The translations under genes were made by a program, and so were the position numbers. A stretch of DNA of 64,000 bases from Corticicoccus populi (lineage in GTDB: Bacteria; Bacillota; Bacilli; Staphylococcales; Salinicoccaceae): positions 434,001 to 498,000 of the forward strand of contig NZ_JBHUOQ010000001.1 of assembly GCF_042686195.1 (NCBI RefSeq), written 5' to 3'. Below, one piece after another: positions 48,330 to 58,482 of this stretch (position 1 is the first letter of the stretch; every line of letters starts with the position of its first letter). The notes beneath the pieces are model-generated. The model saw only the letters and a list, made by a program, of their open reading frames with translations. It searched no databases and was not told the DNA's origin.

Positions 48330-50794
48330 TGGAAAATTATAAAAGGAGCAAAAAGCCGGCGCCTTCGAAAAAGAAGGAGAATAATGAGAAGAATAACGGT
48401 TCCAGAAAGAAACTGATCAAACACATTCTTCTTTATGTCGTAATGATTGGATTAATCGGGCTGGTACTTGGTGCCATTTTATTTGCCTACTATGCTTCAC
48501 AGGCTCCGGCCTTCAGTGAAGAAAAGTTAAAAGACCCGGTGCCGGCGCGTATTTTTGATCAGAATGATGAATTGATTACAACGATACACCAGGGACAGAA
48601 ACGTGAATTTGTAAGTATCGAAGATATCCCTGAACAAATGACTGATGCGGTACTTGCTGTTGAGGATAACCGTTTCTACAGTCACGGAGCCATGGATTTT
48701 ATCGGCCTTGGGAGAGCAGTTTTAAATAATATTACAGATGGGTTCGGTTCAGGGGGTGCCAGTACGATTACCCAGCAGGTGGTTAAACGTGTATTCCTGA
48801 CCGAAGAACAGACACTTGAAAGAAAAGCCCAGGAAGCATACCTCGCCTACAGACTGGAACAGGAATATTCCAAAGATGAAATTTTGGAAATGTATCTGAA
48901 CAAAATTTATTACTCAGACGGTATTTACGGCGTAAGAACAGCAAGTATTTATTACTTTGGTAAGGAGCTTGCGGATTTAAATTTAGCTGAAGCGGCTTAT
49001 CTTGCCGGTCTGCCGCAGCTTCCGAACCGGTATAACTTATATGTTGATCCGGAGCACGGGACAGACCGTGCACATATCGTTCTCCGTCTGATGCTTGAGC
49101 ATGAACGTATCACACAGGAAGAGTATGATGAAGCGGTCAATACTGATATTACGGCAAACCTTGTCGAGCGTTCAGAGGAAGACCGGGCGTCAAATGATCC
49201 TGAAGATCCTGAATATGCAGCGTATATTGATGTGATGAAACGTGAACTCGGCCAGAATGATAATTTCGGAAATATGGATGTCAGTGAAATCTTGTCGAGC
49301 GGTGTAGATATTTATACAAACATGGATGCTGATATTCAGACCAACCTTCAAAACTTAACGGATAACCGTGATTATTACTATAATCCGAAGTTCCAGCATG
49401 ATGATTTTGACATTGCGTCAACGATTCTTGATACAGAGACCGGTGCCCTTGTAGCAATCAGCGGCGGACGTGACTATCAGGAAGTTGTGATGCATAACCA
49501 GTCACTGACACAGAAAAATACCGGCTCCTCTATCAAACCGTTTACGGCATACGGACCGGCAATTGAGAACTTCGAATGGCGTACTGATCAGACGATTCAG
49601 GATGCATATGAGTATACACCTGAAGGAACCAACAATACGATTTACAATTATGATATGCAGAACCACGGCAATGTTACCATCAGAGAAGCACTCAGCCGGA
49701 GTTATAATGTACCGGCAGTCAAAGCTTTTGAAGAAGTGAGTGATGAATTTGGTGCCGATGTGCCGAAAGAATTTGCCGAAGGTGCCGGCTTGAATTACTC
49801 CGCAAAAGACGGCGGCGAAGATTACCAGCTGACATTTAACGATGTACTCGGCGGCGGCGATTATTCATTATTCAGCCCGCTGCAGATGGCTGAAGCCTAC
49901 GCTACACTTGGTAACGGCGGTGAGCATAATACTGCACAGTCCATCAGACAGGTCGTTACAAGTGACGGAGATACGATTGAATTTGAAAATGACTCCGAAC
50001 AGGTAATGGAAGACTCGACAGCATTTATGCTGACAGATATACTGAAAGATACTTTCAGAACAAACGGCAGTGCAGATTATATTCAGATGGACGGATTGAA
50101 TATAGCAGGTAAAACAGGTACGACATCATATTCACGGGAAACACGTGAGCAGTATAACCTTCCGGATAATGCAGCGAAAGATGCATGGATTATCGGTTAT
50201 ACACCTGAGTATACGATGAGCGTATGGACCGGATTCACATCGACCCAGGAAAACGGTGAAACATCACTGGTCGGCACAGATGAACACATTACACCACAGT
50301 GGTTCTTCCGTGATATTATGCAGACCATCAGTTCATACAACGGCCAGGATTTTGAACAGCCTGACAGTGTCGTTGCTTTAAACAACGGTGAATTTGCGGT
50401 TGCAGGCAGTGAAGATATGCAGAATATCAGTAATTCCGGCGGCCGGAGTCAAAACAATCAAAACCAGAACAATCAGAATAACCAGGGGGGAAATGAAAGC
50501 AGCAATGACGGCAATCGTAACACCTGGTGGTATAGAACAGATGAAGACGGAAATGTGACAGAGTCTTCTGAAGATAGTGAAGAACAGCCATCCCCTGAGG
50601 AAGAGGTGCCGGTGACAGAAGAGGACCCTGAAGCGGCTGAAGAAGAAACACCTGCTGACGGGGAATCAGATAACGGCACATCAACAGAACAGGAAGAACA
50701 GAATAATACGACAGAACCTGATAACAGCGAAGGTTCCGATACCAATACGGATGATGGTACTGAAGAAACAACTGAAGAAGACGATGCAGCATAA
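48329..50794 (+). CDS. pbp2: Bifunctional class A penicillin-binding protein (PBP2)
   Basis: This 821-residue protein polymerises and cross-links peptidoglycan. A basic cytoplasmic N-terminus precedes one membrane anchor (about 33-57). The GT51 domain carries EDNRFYSHGAMDF (about 110) and STITQQVVKR; the transpeptidase domain has SSIKPF (catalytic Ser about 401), SRSYN and KTGTT (about 593). The last 130 residues form a low-complexity Asn/Gln and then Glu/Asp/Thr-rich tail. Co-transcribed with recU and followed by a strong terminator, it is the likely main bifunctional PBP. Confidence 0.95.
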   Translation: MENYKRSKKPAPSKKKENNEKNNGSRKKLIKHILLYVVMIGLIGLVLGAILFAYYASQAPAFSEEKLKDPVPARIFDQNDELITTIHQGQKREFVSIEDIPEQMTDAVLAVEDNRFYSHGAMDFIGLGRAVLNNITDGFGSGGASTITQQVVKRVFLTEEQTLERKAQEAYLAYRLEQEYSKDEILEMYLNKIYYSDGIYGVRTASIYYFGKELADLNLAEAAYLAGLPQLPNRYNLYVDPEHGTDRAHIVLRLMLEHERITQEEYDEAVNTDITANLVERSEEDRASNDPEDPEYAAYIDVMKRELGQNDNFGNMDVSEILSSGVDIYTNMDADIQTNLQNLTDNRDYYYNPKFQHDDFDIASTILDTETGALVAISGGRDYQEVVMHNQSLTQKNTGSSIKPFTAYGPAIENFEWRTDQTIQDAYEYTPEGTNNTIYNYDMQNHGNVTIREALSRSYNVPAVKAFEEVSDEFGADVPKEFAEGAGLNYSAKDGGEDYQLTFNDVLGGGDYSLFSPLQMAEAYATLGNGGEHNTAQSIRQVVTSDGDTIEFENDSEQVMEDSTAFMLTDILKDTFRTNGSADYIQMDGLNIAGKTGTTSYSRETREQYNLPDNAAKDAWIIGYTPEYTMSVWTGFTSTQENGETSLVGTDEHITPQWFFRDIMQTISSYNGQDFEQPDSVVALNNGEFAVAGSEDMQNISNSGGRSQNNQNQNNQNNQGGNESSNDGNRNTWWYRTDEDGNVTESSEDSEEQPSPEEEVPVTEEDPEAAEEETPADGESDNGTSTEQEEQNNTTEPDNSEGSDTNTDDGTEETTEEDDAA

Positions 50795-50800
50795 AAATAA

Positions 50801-50834
50801 CCCTGGATGAAATTAATCATCCAGGGATTTTTTT
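50801..50834 (+). terminator. Terminator after pbp2
   Basis: CCCTGGATGA, an AATTAA loop and TCATCCAGGG form a 10-bp stem followed by ATTTTTTTT. Confidence 0.93.
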
Positions 50835-50860
50835 ATGTTTTTCGTTAGATTTTATAGTAA

Positions 50861-51142
50861 TTAACCATTCTTCGCACGGAATGCCGCATAACGTTTAACG
50901 AATTCTTCGTGTAGTGCTTTCAGTTGAATGATACTATGATATTGGTTCGGACGGCTTTCAATATATTCAAGCCTGGACTTAAAATTCATCGGATAAATAT
51001 TTGAGTGAAAATTTTCAGGAATACCTGTAATTTTATTTTCAAAATCATCAATGATACTCTTGTGGAATTGTTGATAGTCAGAAGGATTGATATCTCTTGC
51101 AGTTTCGATTAAATGTTCATACTGTGAATCAATATCAATCAT
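50861..51142 (-). CDS. ypoC: YpoC-family protein
   Basis: This 93-residue protein of unknown function sits at the Bacillales ypoC position between nth and the PBP gene. The start at 51142 (MIDIDSQYEHL) has AAAGGT 8 nt upstream and overlaps the nth stop by 4 nt (ATGA). The sequence is helical and charged (YQQFHKSIIDDFENKI, SIIQLKALHEEFVKRY), without recognised motifs. Confidence 0.78.
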   Translation of the reverse strand: MIDIDSQYEHLIETARDINPSDYQQFHKSIIDDFENKITGIPENFHSNIYPMNFKSRLEYIESRPNQYHSIIQLKALHEEFVKRYAAFRAKNG

Positions 51143-51798
51143 GGCAGTACCTTTAATTTTTTCATACGCTTCTGCCCTTCTCTGCAGTCTGCAAGGAGTG
51201 GACACTGGGGGCATTTCGGGGCTCTTGCAACACAGTGATACCTCCCGAAAAATATCAATTGATGATGGGTTTTGCTCCATCGTTCCTTTGGAACTTTTTT
51301 CATCAATGTCTCTTCTACTTCGATGACAGAGTCTTTGTATCTTGCGATGCCGAGTCTTTTTGATACCCGTTCAACGTGTGTATCAACAGCGATTCTCGGG
51401 ACATCAAAGGCAACTGATAATACAACATTTGCTGTTTTTCTTCCGACACCGGCAAGGCTCACAAGGTCTTCATAATTATCCGGGATCTGCCCGTCAAAAC
51501 GGTCGATTAAATCCCTGCACAGTTTTTGAATATTTTTCCCTTTATTTCTATAGAGTCCGATTGAACGTATATCATTCTGCACTTCCTCTAAGGGAACACT
51601 GAGAAAATCCTCAGGTGTTTGATATTTTTTGAATAATTCTTTCGTAACCTTATTGACGTGAACATCGGTAGCCTGCGCAGACAACAGGACTGCGATTGTG
51701 AGTTCAAATGAATTTTTATGAACCAGCTCACATTCAGCATCAGGATACATTTTATCAATGACATCAAGCATTTCGATCGTTTTTTTCTTAGATACCAT
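51139..51798 (-). CDS. nth: Endonuclease III
   Basis: This 219-residue DNA glycosylase/AP lyase removes oxidised pyrimidines. The helix-hairpin-helix LAGVGRKTANVVL carries catalytic Lys121, and VDTHVERVS contains Asp139. The 4Fe-4S cluster cysteines 189, 196, 199 and 205 have the standard C-x6-C-x2-C-x5-C spacing. It lies 2 nt after dnaD and overlaps ypoC by 4 nt; the dnaD-nth-ypoC order is typical. Confidence 0.96.
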   Translation of the reverse strand: MVSKKKTIEMLDVIDKMYPDAECELVHKNSFELTIAVLLSAQATDVHVNKVTKELFKKYQTPEDFLSVPLEEVQNDIRSIGLYRNKGKNIQKLCRDLIDRFDGQIPDNYEDLVSLAGVGRKTANVVLSVAFDVPRIAVDTHVERVSKRLGIARYKDSVIEVEETLMKKVPKERWSKTHHQLIFFGRYHCVARAPKCPQCPLLADCREGQKRMKKLKVLP

Positions 51799-51800
51799 CT

Positions 51801-52415
51801 TTACTCTCCTTTCAGCCAGTTTTTAAACGGCGGCCGTGATGTATGATTGTTATCCGGTTCCGGACTTTTAAGCATATTGTGAAGTACACGTTCTACATAT
51901 GCGAGTGACGTGACTTGATTTCTATAGGCAATATCCACTGCTTCCTCAATCTTCCGGGCTGAAAATTTCGACTCATTCAGCCAGCTGTTCATCCGTTCAA
52001 ATTCATTTGGATTCAATGTCCGTCCGTATAAATTTTCTACATAGGAAAACAGTCCCTTAATATCTTCCGGATCCGGTTTTTTTTCTGCCTTGTCGTCTTC
52101 TGTGATTGCTATTAATTGAGTGTACAGCGGCTCAAATGATACGACATCCATATATTTATCATTAACTTTGGATGTTTCGAGAGTCATCAGGTCACTTTCA
52201 ATCAAAGATTGAATAATCCTTGAGATGTCATTTTTAGACAGCGTGGTTCCTTTCTGCAGTACATCCATGTCCGGCAGTGTTGAGGATGTTTTACTGTATT
52301 CCATAAGGCGGATCAGGATAATGAGGGATGATTCATTTAAGTTAAGAGCACTGTAGTTTTCAAACAGGATTTTATTCACAGGTATAGAAATGTCTTTAAT
52401 ATATTTTTTTAACAT
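51801..52415 (-). CDS. dnaD: Replication initiation protein DnaD
   Basis: This 204-residue primosome protein loads with DnaA and DnaB at the origin and at restart sites. It has an N-terminal winged-helix DDBH1 domain (SSLIILIRLMEYSK...) and a C-terminal DDBH2 domain ending YRNQVTSLAYVERVL, followed by a short basic tail. AAGGAG precedes the ATG. A terminator separates it from asnS upstream, so dnaD-nth-ypoC is probably its own unit. Confidence 0.92.
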   Translation of the reverse strand: MLKKYIKDISIPVNKILFENYSALNLNESSLIILIRLMEYSKTSSTLPDMDVLQKGTTLSKNDISRIIQSLIESDLMTLETSKVNDKYMDVVSFEPLYTQLIAITEDDKAEKKPDPEDIKGLFSYVENLYGRTLNPNEFERMNSWLNESKFSARKIEEAVDIAYRNQVTSLAYVERVLHNMLKSPEPDNNHTSRPPFKNWLKGE

Positions 52416-52433
52416 ATATACTCCTTTTGAAAG

Positions 52434-52467
52434 ATATAAAAAGTGTGCACTTTAAAATGCACACTTT
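52434..52467 (-). terminator. Terminator after asnS
   Basis: On the minus strand AAAGTGTGCA pairs with TGCACACTTT around an 8-nt loop and is followed by TTTATAT. Confidence 0.88.
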
Positions 52468-52481
52468 AATATCAAATAAGA

Positions 52482-53771
52482 TTATGGATATAATCTGTTC
52501 AAGAGTCTCGGGAATGGTGAAGTTTCACGTACGTGCTGTACGCCTGACAGCCATGCAACGGTACGCTCAAGACCAAGACCGAAGCCGGAGTGCGGTACAC
52601 TGCCGTATCTTCTTAAGTCGAGATACCATTCATACGCATCAAGATCAAGTCCGGTTTCACTGATACGAGCTTTTAAAGTCTCATAATCATGAATTCTTTC
52701 ACTGCCGCCGATAATTTCCCCATATCCTTCCGGTGCAATTAAATCTGCACATAATACTGTGCGCGGGTCTTCAGGATTTTCTTCCATATAGAAGGATTTG
52801 ATTGCTTTAGGATAGTTGACGATGAATACCGGCTTTTCATAGTGACTTGCAATTTCAGTTTCATGAGGTGCACCAAAATCTTCACCCCATTCAATATCAT
52901 CATAGCCCTTCTCTTTTAACAGTTCAATCGCTTCTGTATATGTGATACGCGGGAAAGGCGCCTCAATTTTTTCAAGAACAGTTGTATCTCTGCCGAGTGC
53001 TTCCAAATCCAGTCTGCAGTGTGTCAGGACTTCTTTAACGAGATAAGAAACGAAGTCTTCCTGAACTTTCAAACTGTCTTCATGTTCGTAAAATGCCATT
53101 TCCGGTTCAATCATCCAGAACTCAATTAAATGACGTCTTGTTTTGGACTTTTCTGCTCTGAATGTCGGCCCCATTGTAAATACTTTTCCGTGTGCCATGG
53201 CAGCTGCTTCTGCATAGAGCTGGCCGCTTTGTGAAAGGTAGGCATCTTCTTCAAAATATTTTGTATGGAATAATTCAGTAGTCCCCTCAGGAGAACTGCT
53301 TGTTAAAATCGGCGGGTCAATTTTCTTAAATCCGTTATTGAAAAAGAAATCGTGAGTGCTTTTAATAATCTGGTTACGGATATTCATTACGGCATGCTGT
53401 TTTCTTGAACGCAGCCATAAATGTCTATGATCCATCAGGAATTCAGGTCCATGGTTTTTCGGTGTAATAGGATATCCTTCAGCTGAATGAATAATTTCAA
53501 TTCCTGTAACTTCCATCTCATAGCCGAATGAAGAACGCTCGTCTTCCTTGATCGTCCCTGTAACATACATAGATGTTTCCTGATGCAGTCCTTTTGCAGC
53601 TGCAAATAAGTCCTCATCATTTGCTTTTACGACAACGCCCTGCATAAAGCCTGTACCGTCACGTAATTGTAAGAACTGGATTTTACCGCTCCCGCGTTTT
53701 TGAAGCAGCCAGGAGCCGATTGTGACTTCCTGACCAACGTATTGTCCTGCCTGGTTAATTGTAATTTTCAT
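52482..53771 (-). CDS. asnS: Asparaginyl-tRNA synthetase
   Basis: This 429-residue class IIb synthetase has an N-terminal OB-fold anticodon-binding domain (about 1-100) and a catalytic domain with motif 2 (TFRAEKSKTRRHLIEFWMIE) and motif 3 (GFGLGLERTVAWL). AAGGAG lies 7 nt before the ATG. It follows aspB by 1 nt, so Asp/Asn metabolism and Asn-tRNA charging share a transcript. No T-box leader is present. Confidence 0.95.
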   Translation of the reverse strand: MKITINQAGQYVGQEVTIGSWLLQKRGSGKIQFLQLRDGTGFMQGVVVKANDEDLFAAAKGLHQETSMYVTGTIKEDERSSFGYEMEVTGIEIIHSAEGYPITPKNHGPEFLMDHRHLWLRSRKQHAVMNIRNQIIKSTHDFFFNNGFKKIDPPILTSSSPEGTTELFHTKYFEEDAYLSQSGQLYAEAAAMAHGKVFTMGPTFRAEKSKTRRHLIEFWMIEPEMAFYEHEDSLKVQEDFVSYLVKEVLTHCRLDLEALGRDTTVLEKIEAPFPRITYTEAIELLKEKGYDDIEWGEDFGAPHETEIASHYEKPVFIVNYPKAIKSFYMEENPEDPRTVLCADLIAPEGYGEIIGGSERIHDYETLKARISETGLDLDAYEWYLDLRRYGSVPHSGFGLGLERTVAWLSGVQHVRETSPFPRLLNRLYP

Positions 53772-53772
53772 G

Positions 53773-54960
53773 CTAAACTCCTTCTATTCTTTCAGTTACA
53801 AAATTCTTGATTCTTGTCATTGCTTCAGTCATCATCTCTTCACTGATTGAATAACTGATCCGGATATTATCATCGAGTCCGAATGCCGATCCCGGTACAA
53901 CAGCGACCTGTTTGTCCTCCAGTAAAGCAGTAACAAATTTGTCTACTGTCTGAAAACCGCATTTAACAGCAGTGGTTTTAAAATTCGGGAATAAATAAAA
54001 TGCACCTTCCGGTTTGATACATTCCACATGTGGCACTGTCATCAGCAGGTCATATGCATGATCCCGTCTGTTACGGAACGTTTCATTATATGAATCGAGA
54101 AATGTTTTGTCCATTTCATATGCAGCAACTGCCGCCCACTGTGCAGGAGTAGTCGGGTTTGAAGTGGACTGGGAAGCAAGACCCGTCATCCCTTTAATCA
54201 ATGCACTGTCTGCACATGCATATCCAATTCTCCATCCTGTCATTGAATGGGATTTGCTGACACCGTTAATTACAACAGTCTGCTTTTTAATTTTCTCACT
54301 GAATGATGCGATGGAAATGTGTTCGCCGTCATAGACGAGAACCTCGTAAATTTCATCAGCAACAACGATAATATCTGTCTTTTCCAGATAATCGGCAAGA
54401 GCTTTTAGTTCTTCTTTAGTGTATACCATTCCTGAAGGATTGTTTGGTGAATTTAATACCAGCATCCGTGTCTTTTCATTCACATGCTGATCCAGGAGTT
54501 CCGGTGTTAATTTAAAGGAAGTGGATTCATCCGTCTCAATAAGAACGGGTGTCCCTTCTGCAAGTTTAACCTGTTCTGTGTAGCTGACCCAGTAAGGTGT
54601 CGGAACAAGAACTTCGTCACCTTCATCGAGGACAGCCTGGAAAACATTATACAGGACATGCTTGGCACCATTCCCGACAAATATTTCATCCATTGAATAA
54701 TCGAGGTTGTTATCACGTGCCATTTTTTTAATGATGGCTTTTTTTAGTTCAGGTATGCCTGAAGCAGGTGTATATTTAGTCTCACCTTTTTTCAGTGATT
54801 CATATGTTTTTTCAATAATTTCATCCGGTGTATTGAAGTCGGGTTCTCCGGCTCCAAGACCGATGACATCAAGGCCTTCGGCTTTCAGTTCCCTTGCTTT
54901 GGCAGTGATGGCAATTGTTTGGCTCGGTGTTAAATTTTGAACACGTTGTGAGAGTTTCAT
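53773..54960 (-). CDS. aspB: Aspartate aminotransferase
   Basis: This 395-residue class I, subgroup Ib PLP aminotransferase interconverts aspartate and oxaloacetate. The PLP Lys lies in VVINGVSKSHSMTGWRIGY, with the NNPSGM segment and the DEIYEVLVYDG pocket. AAGGAG precedes the ATG. It is located between dinG and asnS, the Bacillus order. Aspartate feeds the dap pathway found elsewhere in this window. Confidence 0.92.
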   Translation of the reverse strand: MKLSQRVQNLTPSQTIAITAKARELKAEGLDVIGLGAGEPDFNTPDEIIEKTYESLKKGETKYTPASGIPELKKAIIKKMARDNNLDYSMDEIFVGNGAKHVLYNVFQAVLDEGDEVLVPTPYWVSYTEQVKLAEGTPVLIETDESTSFKLTPELLDQHVNEKTRMLVLNSPNNPSGMVYTKEELKALADYLEKTDIIVVADEIYEVLVYDGEHISIASFSEKIKKQTVVINGVSKSHSMTGWRIGYACADSALIKGMTGLASQSTSNPTTPAQWAAVAAYEMDKTFLDSYNETFRNRRDHAYDLLMTVPHVECIKPEGAFYLFPNFKTTAVKCGFQTVDKFVTALLEDKQVAVVPGSAFGLDDNIRISYSISEEMMTEAMTRIKNFVTERIEGV

Positions 54961-54990
54961 AGCAGGACTCCTTTATTATTGATATATACA

Positions 54991-57507
54991 TTATAAATGA
55001 CTTAAGAAGGCTTTGAAAGTCTTCCTGTCCCCTTCTATTACATTTTCTGAAGGAAAATATTTTAAAAAGGCATTTTTATAGCTTTTTGACAATATCCGAT
55101 TGTCCATCAGCAGTATCAACCCTTTATCATCAGGATGCCTTCTGACTCTTCCGATAACCTGTCTGAACCGGAATACAGCCTCAGGCAGGTCATTTTTGTG
55201 GAATGATTTAAAGTGATTGTCACTCGGTACAGGAAACGGCAGCTTCGGCAGCATAACACATTTATCTCCCGACCCTTCAATATTGATTCCTTCACTGAAG
55301 CTGGTCGTGGCAAGCAGCAGTGCACGGTCCAGCTGATTATACTGTACAAGGAGTTTGTGGGCAGATGTTGACTTTGTCTGTTTGAGGACAGCAAAATCAT
55401 TAAACAGGCCGACTTCCTTGGTAAAATCATAAATCTTCTGAAGCAAATCATAGTTTGAGAATAAAACCATCAGTCTGCCGCCGGTTTCATACAAATAGAT
55501 ACTGATATACTCAACCAAAGCATAAAAATACTCTTCATCCTCTGTGTTATATTCAGGAATATCGGACGGAATGAACAGCTTTGTTCTGTCATGCAGTGAA
55601 TCGAGAGACATCACTTTTGTGTCATACGGCAGGTCTTTGAACCAGAAATCCAAATGCTTAAAGCTTTCTCTGACTTCCAGAGTGCCTGAAATCAATATGA
55701 TTGATGATAACTGCCCGAGATGATTGTGAATGGTCTCCATATCGGACTCTGTCAATATGACTTTAACCAGCTGAAAATTATGACCGCCTTTAATCTGATA
55801 TATTTCATTTAAAAGGCCGTCCTTTAGTTCTTCCAGTGATTCACGGTAAAAATGGACATGGTTATACAGGGCCTGATAATTATTTGTACTTCTGATGGTA
55901 CTTAAAAAGATTGAAGTAAACTGAATTCCTTCATCAAGTACTTTTACAGCCTTTTTAATATTTCCGGCCTGCAGCCGGCTGAAAAGAAAATCCACATTTT
56001 GATTCAGTTTATCTATTAAATCGACGAGTAGATATTCAGAAGCTGTCTGATTATCGGCAATATAGCCGGATAACAGGCGGTCCTGATCCGGAGAGCCGAT
56101 TTGTCCGACAAAAAACTTCATATCCTGATACGTAAATACTCTCTTAAAGCGCTCACTCACGGCATTCTTTAATTGATGTGCTTCATCAACCACAAGTACA
56201 TCAAGATGATCCAGCACACTGAGACAGTCCTGCAGAAAATAGTGGTTGGTGAATATTAAATGAGACATATTCGATTGATTGAGTGCCCGTTCAAAAAAGA
56301 TATGCTTTGACGGCTGTCCCGACTGGATTCGTGCGGTTCTGTAATAGGCATTTTCAGGCCCGCGCAGTTCAATTTCCGACAAATCACCTGTGCTTGTTTC
56401 CAGAAGCCAGATCAGCAGTCTCATTTTTAATATATTGATTTCATGGTTGCGGTCATCACTGTTTAACAGGGCGTTGAAGGCTTCAAGGTCAATATAATTA
56501 TCACGACCCTTGAAATTTACAGCAGTTACCGGCAGATCAAGCACTTTTTTCAGTTTCAGAAATGCATCTGTCATCATCTGGTTCTGCAGTATCTTTCTTG
56601 AGGTCGATATGAGTATTTTCTTTTGGTACATTGAATGATAACTGACCGCGGCTATTAGAAATGCTGTCGTTTTACCGAGACCGGTGTATGCTTCAATGGC
56701 GAGATGTGTTTTATTTTCAAAACGGCTGAATATTTCTCTCGAAAGAATCAGCTGGTCCTCACGGTATGTCTCATCGGATAAATCAATATACTTTTTATAC
56801 AGTTCATCCACACTGACAGGTTCGAGATTTACATGCTCCACAGCTTCTTTTTTGAAATAAAAACCGCTGTACTGCTCAAGTTCACTGCCCGGCGGACACT
56901 GAATGTCTGCAAGAACAGAAAATAACAAGGCCTGCAGATCATATTTTAAATGTTTTGATAAGTGATATAGCTTTTTTAGTGTTTCTGAATTGGTTTCTGT
57001 CATTTTTTCAATGATATGTAAGAAAATATGAGCAGTTGCCAGTGCATCCGCATCTGCACGGTGTGCATTTGTCAGCTCCACACCAAGGGCATCCGTGATT
57101 TCAGACAACTGATACCGTATGAGTGAAGGAAGAAATATTTTTGATAATTCCACTGTGTCGATAATATTCAACGGCTGATAAGACATATTTACTTTTTCAA
57201 AATGACTTTGAAGAAATCTCAAATCAAAATCCACATTATGCGCAACAAAAGTATAGCCGTTCAGCATATCGAAAAGTTCCCCAGCTACTGTTTCAAACTT
57301 CGGTGCCCCTTCAAGCATTTCGGGTTCAATGGATGTCAGTTCGCGAATAAACGGAGATAATTCTGTTTCATCACTCAAAAATGTTGTGAATTGAGATGTA
57401 ATCGTCATTTGGTCAATAAATACAATGCTCAGCTGTATGACAGCATCTCTATCTTTATTGTTGCCTGTAGTTTCTAAATCAACTACAGCAAATTTGCCTT
57501 TATACAT
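54991..57507 (-). CDS. dinG: DinG-type exonuclease/helicase
   Basis: This 838-residue protein has an N-terminal DEDD 3'-5' exonuclease (DLETTG; FVAHNVDFDLRFL; AHRADADALATA; about 1-170) fused to an XPD/DinG-like superfamily 2 helicase (Walker A AYTGLGKTT, VVDEAHQL box, SFSEGINIEG and VIGRVRRHPDDKG). The four Fe-S cysteines of E. coli DinG are not evident, as expected for the Gram-positive form, in which S. aureus DinG acts as an exonuclease. It follows birA by 15 nt. No LexA box was seen. Confidence 0.93.
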   Translation of the reverse strand: MYKGKFAVVDLETTGNNKDRDAVIQLSIVFIDQMTITSQFTTFLSDETELSPFIRELTSIEPEMLEGAPKFETVAGELFDMLNGYTFVAHNVDFDLRFLQSHFEKVNMSYQPLNIIDTVELSKIFLPSLIRYQLSEITDALGVELTNAHRADADALATAHIFLHIIEKMTETNSETLKKLYHLSKHLKYDLQALLFSVLADIQCPPGSELEQYSGFYFKKEAVEHVNLEPVSVDELYKKYIDLSDETYREDQLILSREIFSRFENKTHLAIEAYTGLGKTTAFLIAAVSYHSMYQKKILISTSRKILQNQMMTDAFLKLKKVLDLPVTAVNFKGRDNYIDLEAFNALLNSDDRNHEINILKMRLLIWLLETSTGDLSEIELRGPENAYYRTARIQSGQPSKHIFFERALNQSNMSHLIFTNHYFLQDCLSVLDHLDVLVVDEAHQLKNAVSERFKRVFTYQDMKFFVGQIGSPDQDRLLSGYIADNQTASEYLLVDLIDKLNQNVDFLFSRLQAGNIKKAVKVLDEGIQFTSIFLSTIRSTNNYQALYNHVHFYRESLEELKDGLLNEIYQIKGGHNFQLVKVILTESDMETIHNHLGQLSSIILISGTLEVRESFKHLDFWFKDLPYDTKVMSLDSLHDRTKLFIPSDIPEYNTEDEEYFYALVEYISIYLYETGGRLMVLFSNYDLLQKIYDFTKEVGLFNDFAVLKQTKSTSAHKLLVQYNQLDRALLLATTSFSEGINIEGSGDKCVMLPKLPFPVPSDNHFKSFHKNDLPEAVFRFRQVIGRVRRHPDDKGLILLMDNRILSKSYKNAFLKYFPSENVIEGDRKTFKAFLSHL

Positions 57508-57522
57508 AAAATCACCAGATTC

Positions 57523-58482
57523 TTAAAGTTCAATATCTGCACTGATTACTTTATGGGTCTCCCCTTCTTCATCAATGACAACCAGAAACCCGTCATCAGT
57601 AATATCCACGGGCTTGCCGTAATACGTCCGGGTCATCTCTGTAATTCTGATTGTTTTGCCGAAGATAATCGAGCGCTCTATCCAATCTTTCTTAATAATA
57701 TCAAAAGATGAAGATAAAAACAGTTCATAATATTCATCGATTTTGGAAATAAAGGTGGAAAGAAAATGTTCGATATTGATGTTTCCTTTCCCACTTTCAT
57801 TTTCAATGGATGTTGCGGTACCCAGTGACTTCAAATAATCGTTATCAAATAAATTGATGCCGATACCGCATATGATTGAAGTGACATGATGGTCCTCACT
57901 CAGCACTTCAGTCAAAAAGCCGCAGACTTTTTTATCATTAATGTATATATCATTCGGCCATTTAATACCGCTTTCGATATTAAAAGACTGATCGAGTGCT
58001 TCACTGATTGCGAGTGACATAAACAGGTTGAAACGTATAATCTCGGACAAACTGATGTCCGGCTTCAGAACGATGGATATATATAAACCATTATTCTTCG
58101 GTGATGCCCATGGTCTGTTAAAACGTCCCCTTCCCGCCGTCTGCTCAAGTGCCACAACGATAAACTGCTCATCTGTACGGTTAATCAGCGACTTTGCAAG
58201 GAGCTGGGTGGAATCGATACTCTCTTTAAAATGAAGGACATCAAAATGTCTGGAATACTCCACCATATTTAAGAGTGCACTGTGATTAATATGCGATGTT
58301 TTTTCTTTTAGAAGGTATCCTTTATTTTGTACTGATTCTATAATGTAGCCTTCGGATTTTAAATTCTGTACTGCCTTCCACACAGCAGTTCTTGATACTT
58401 CCAGCTCATCGGCCAGTTTCTGACCTGAAATGTGCTCATGGTTACTCAATAATTTTAATATGTCCGTCTTCAACGATGACAT
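57523..58482 (-). CDS. birA: Biotin ligase/repressor BirA
   Basis: This 319-residue bifunctional protein has an N-terminal winged-helix DNA-binding domain (residues 1-60), so it can repress biotin genes, a biotin ligase domain with GRGRFNRPWASP and GIKWPNDIYINDKKVCG, and a C-terminal SH3-like domain. The start at 58482 lies inside cca (41-nt overlap) with GGTGA upstream. It biotinylates carboxylase subunits. Confidence 0.94.
   Translation of the reverse strand: MSSLKTDILKLLSNHEHISGQKLADELEVSRTAVWKAVQNLKSEGYIIESVQNKGYLLKEKTSHINHSALLNMVEYSRHFDVLHFKESIDSTQLLAKSLINRTDEQFIVVALEQTAGRGRFNRPWASPKNNGLYISIVLKPDISLSEIIRFNLFMSLAISEALDQSFNIESGIKWPNDIYINDKKVCGFLTEVLSEDHHVTSIICGIGINLFDNDYLKSLGTATSIENESGKGNINIEHFLSTFISKIDEYYELFLSSSFDIIKKDWIERSIIFGKTIRITEMTRTYYGKPVDITDDGFLVVIDEEGETHKVISADIEL

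Noticed and set aside
50427..50820. Minus-strand Ser- or Leu/Tyr-rich frames at the end of pbp2
   Set aside because: They mirror the acidic low-complexity tail of PBP2 and show no start signals.
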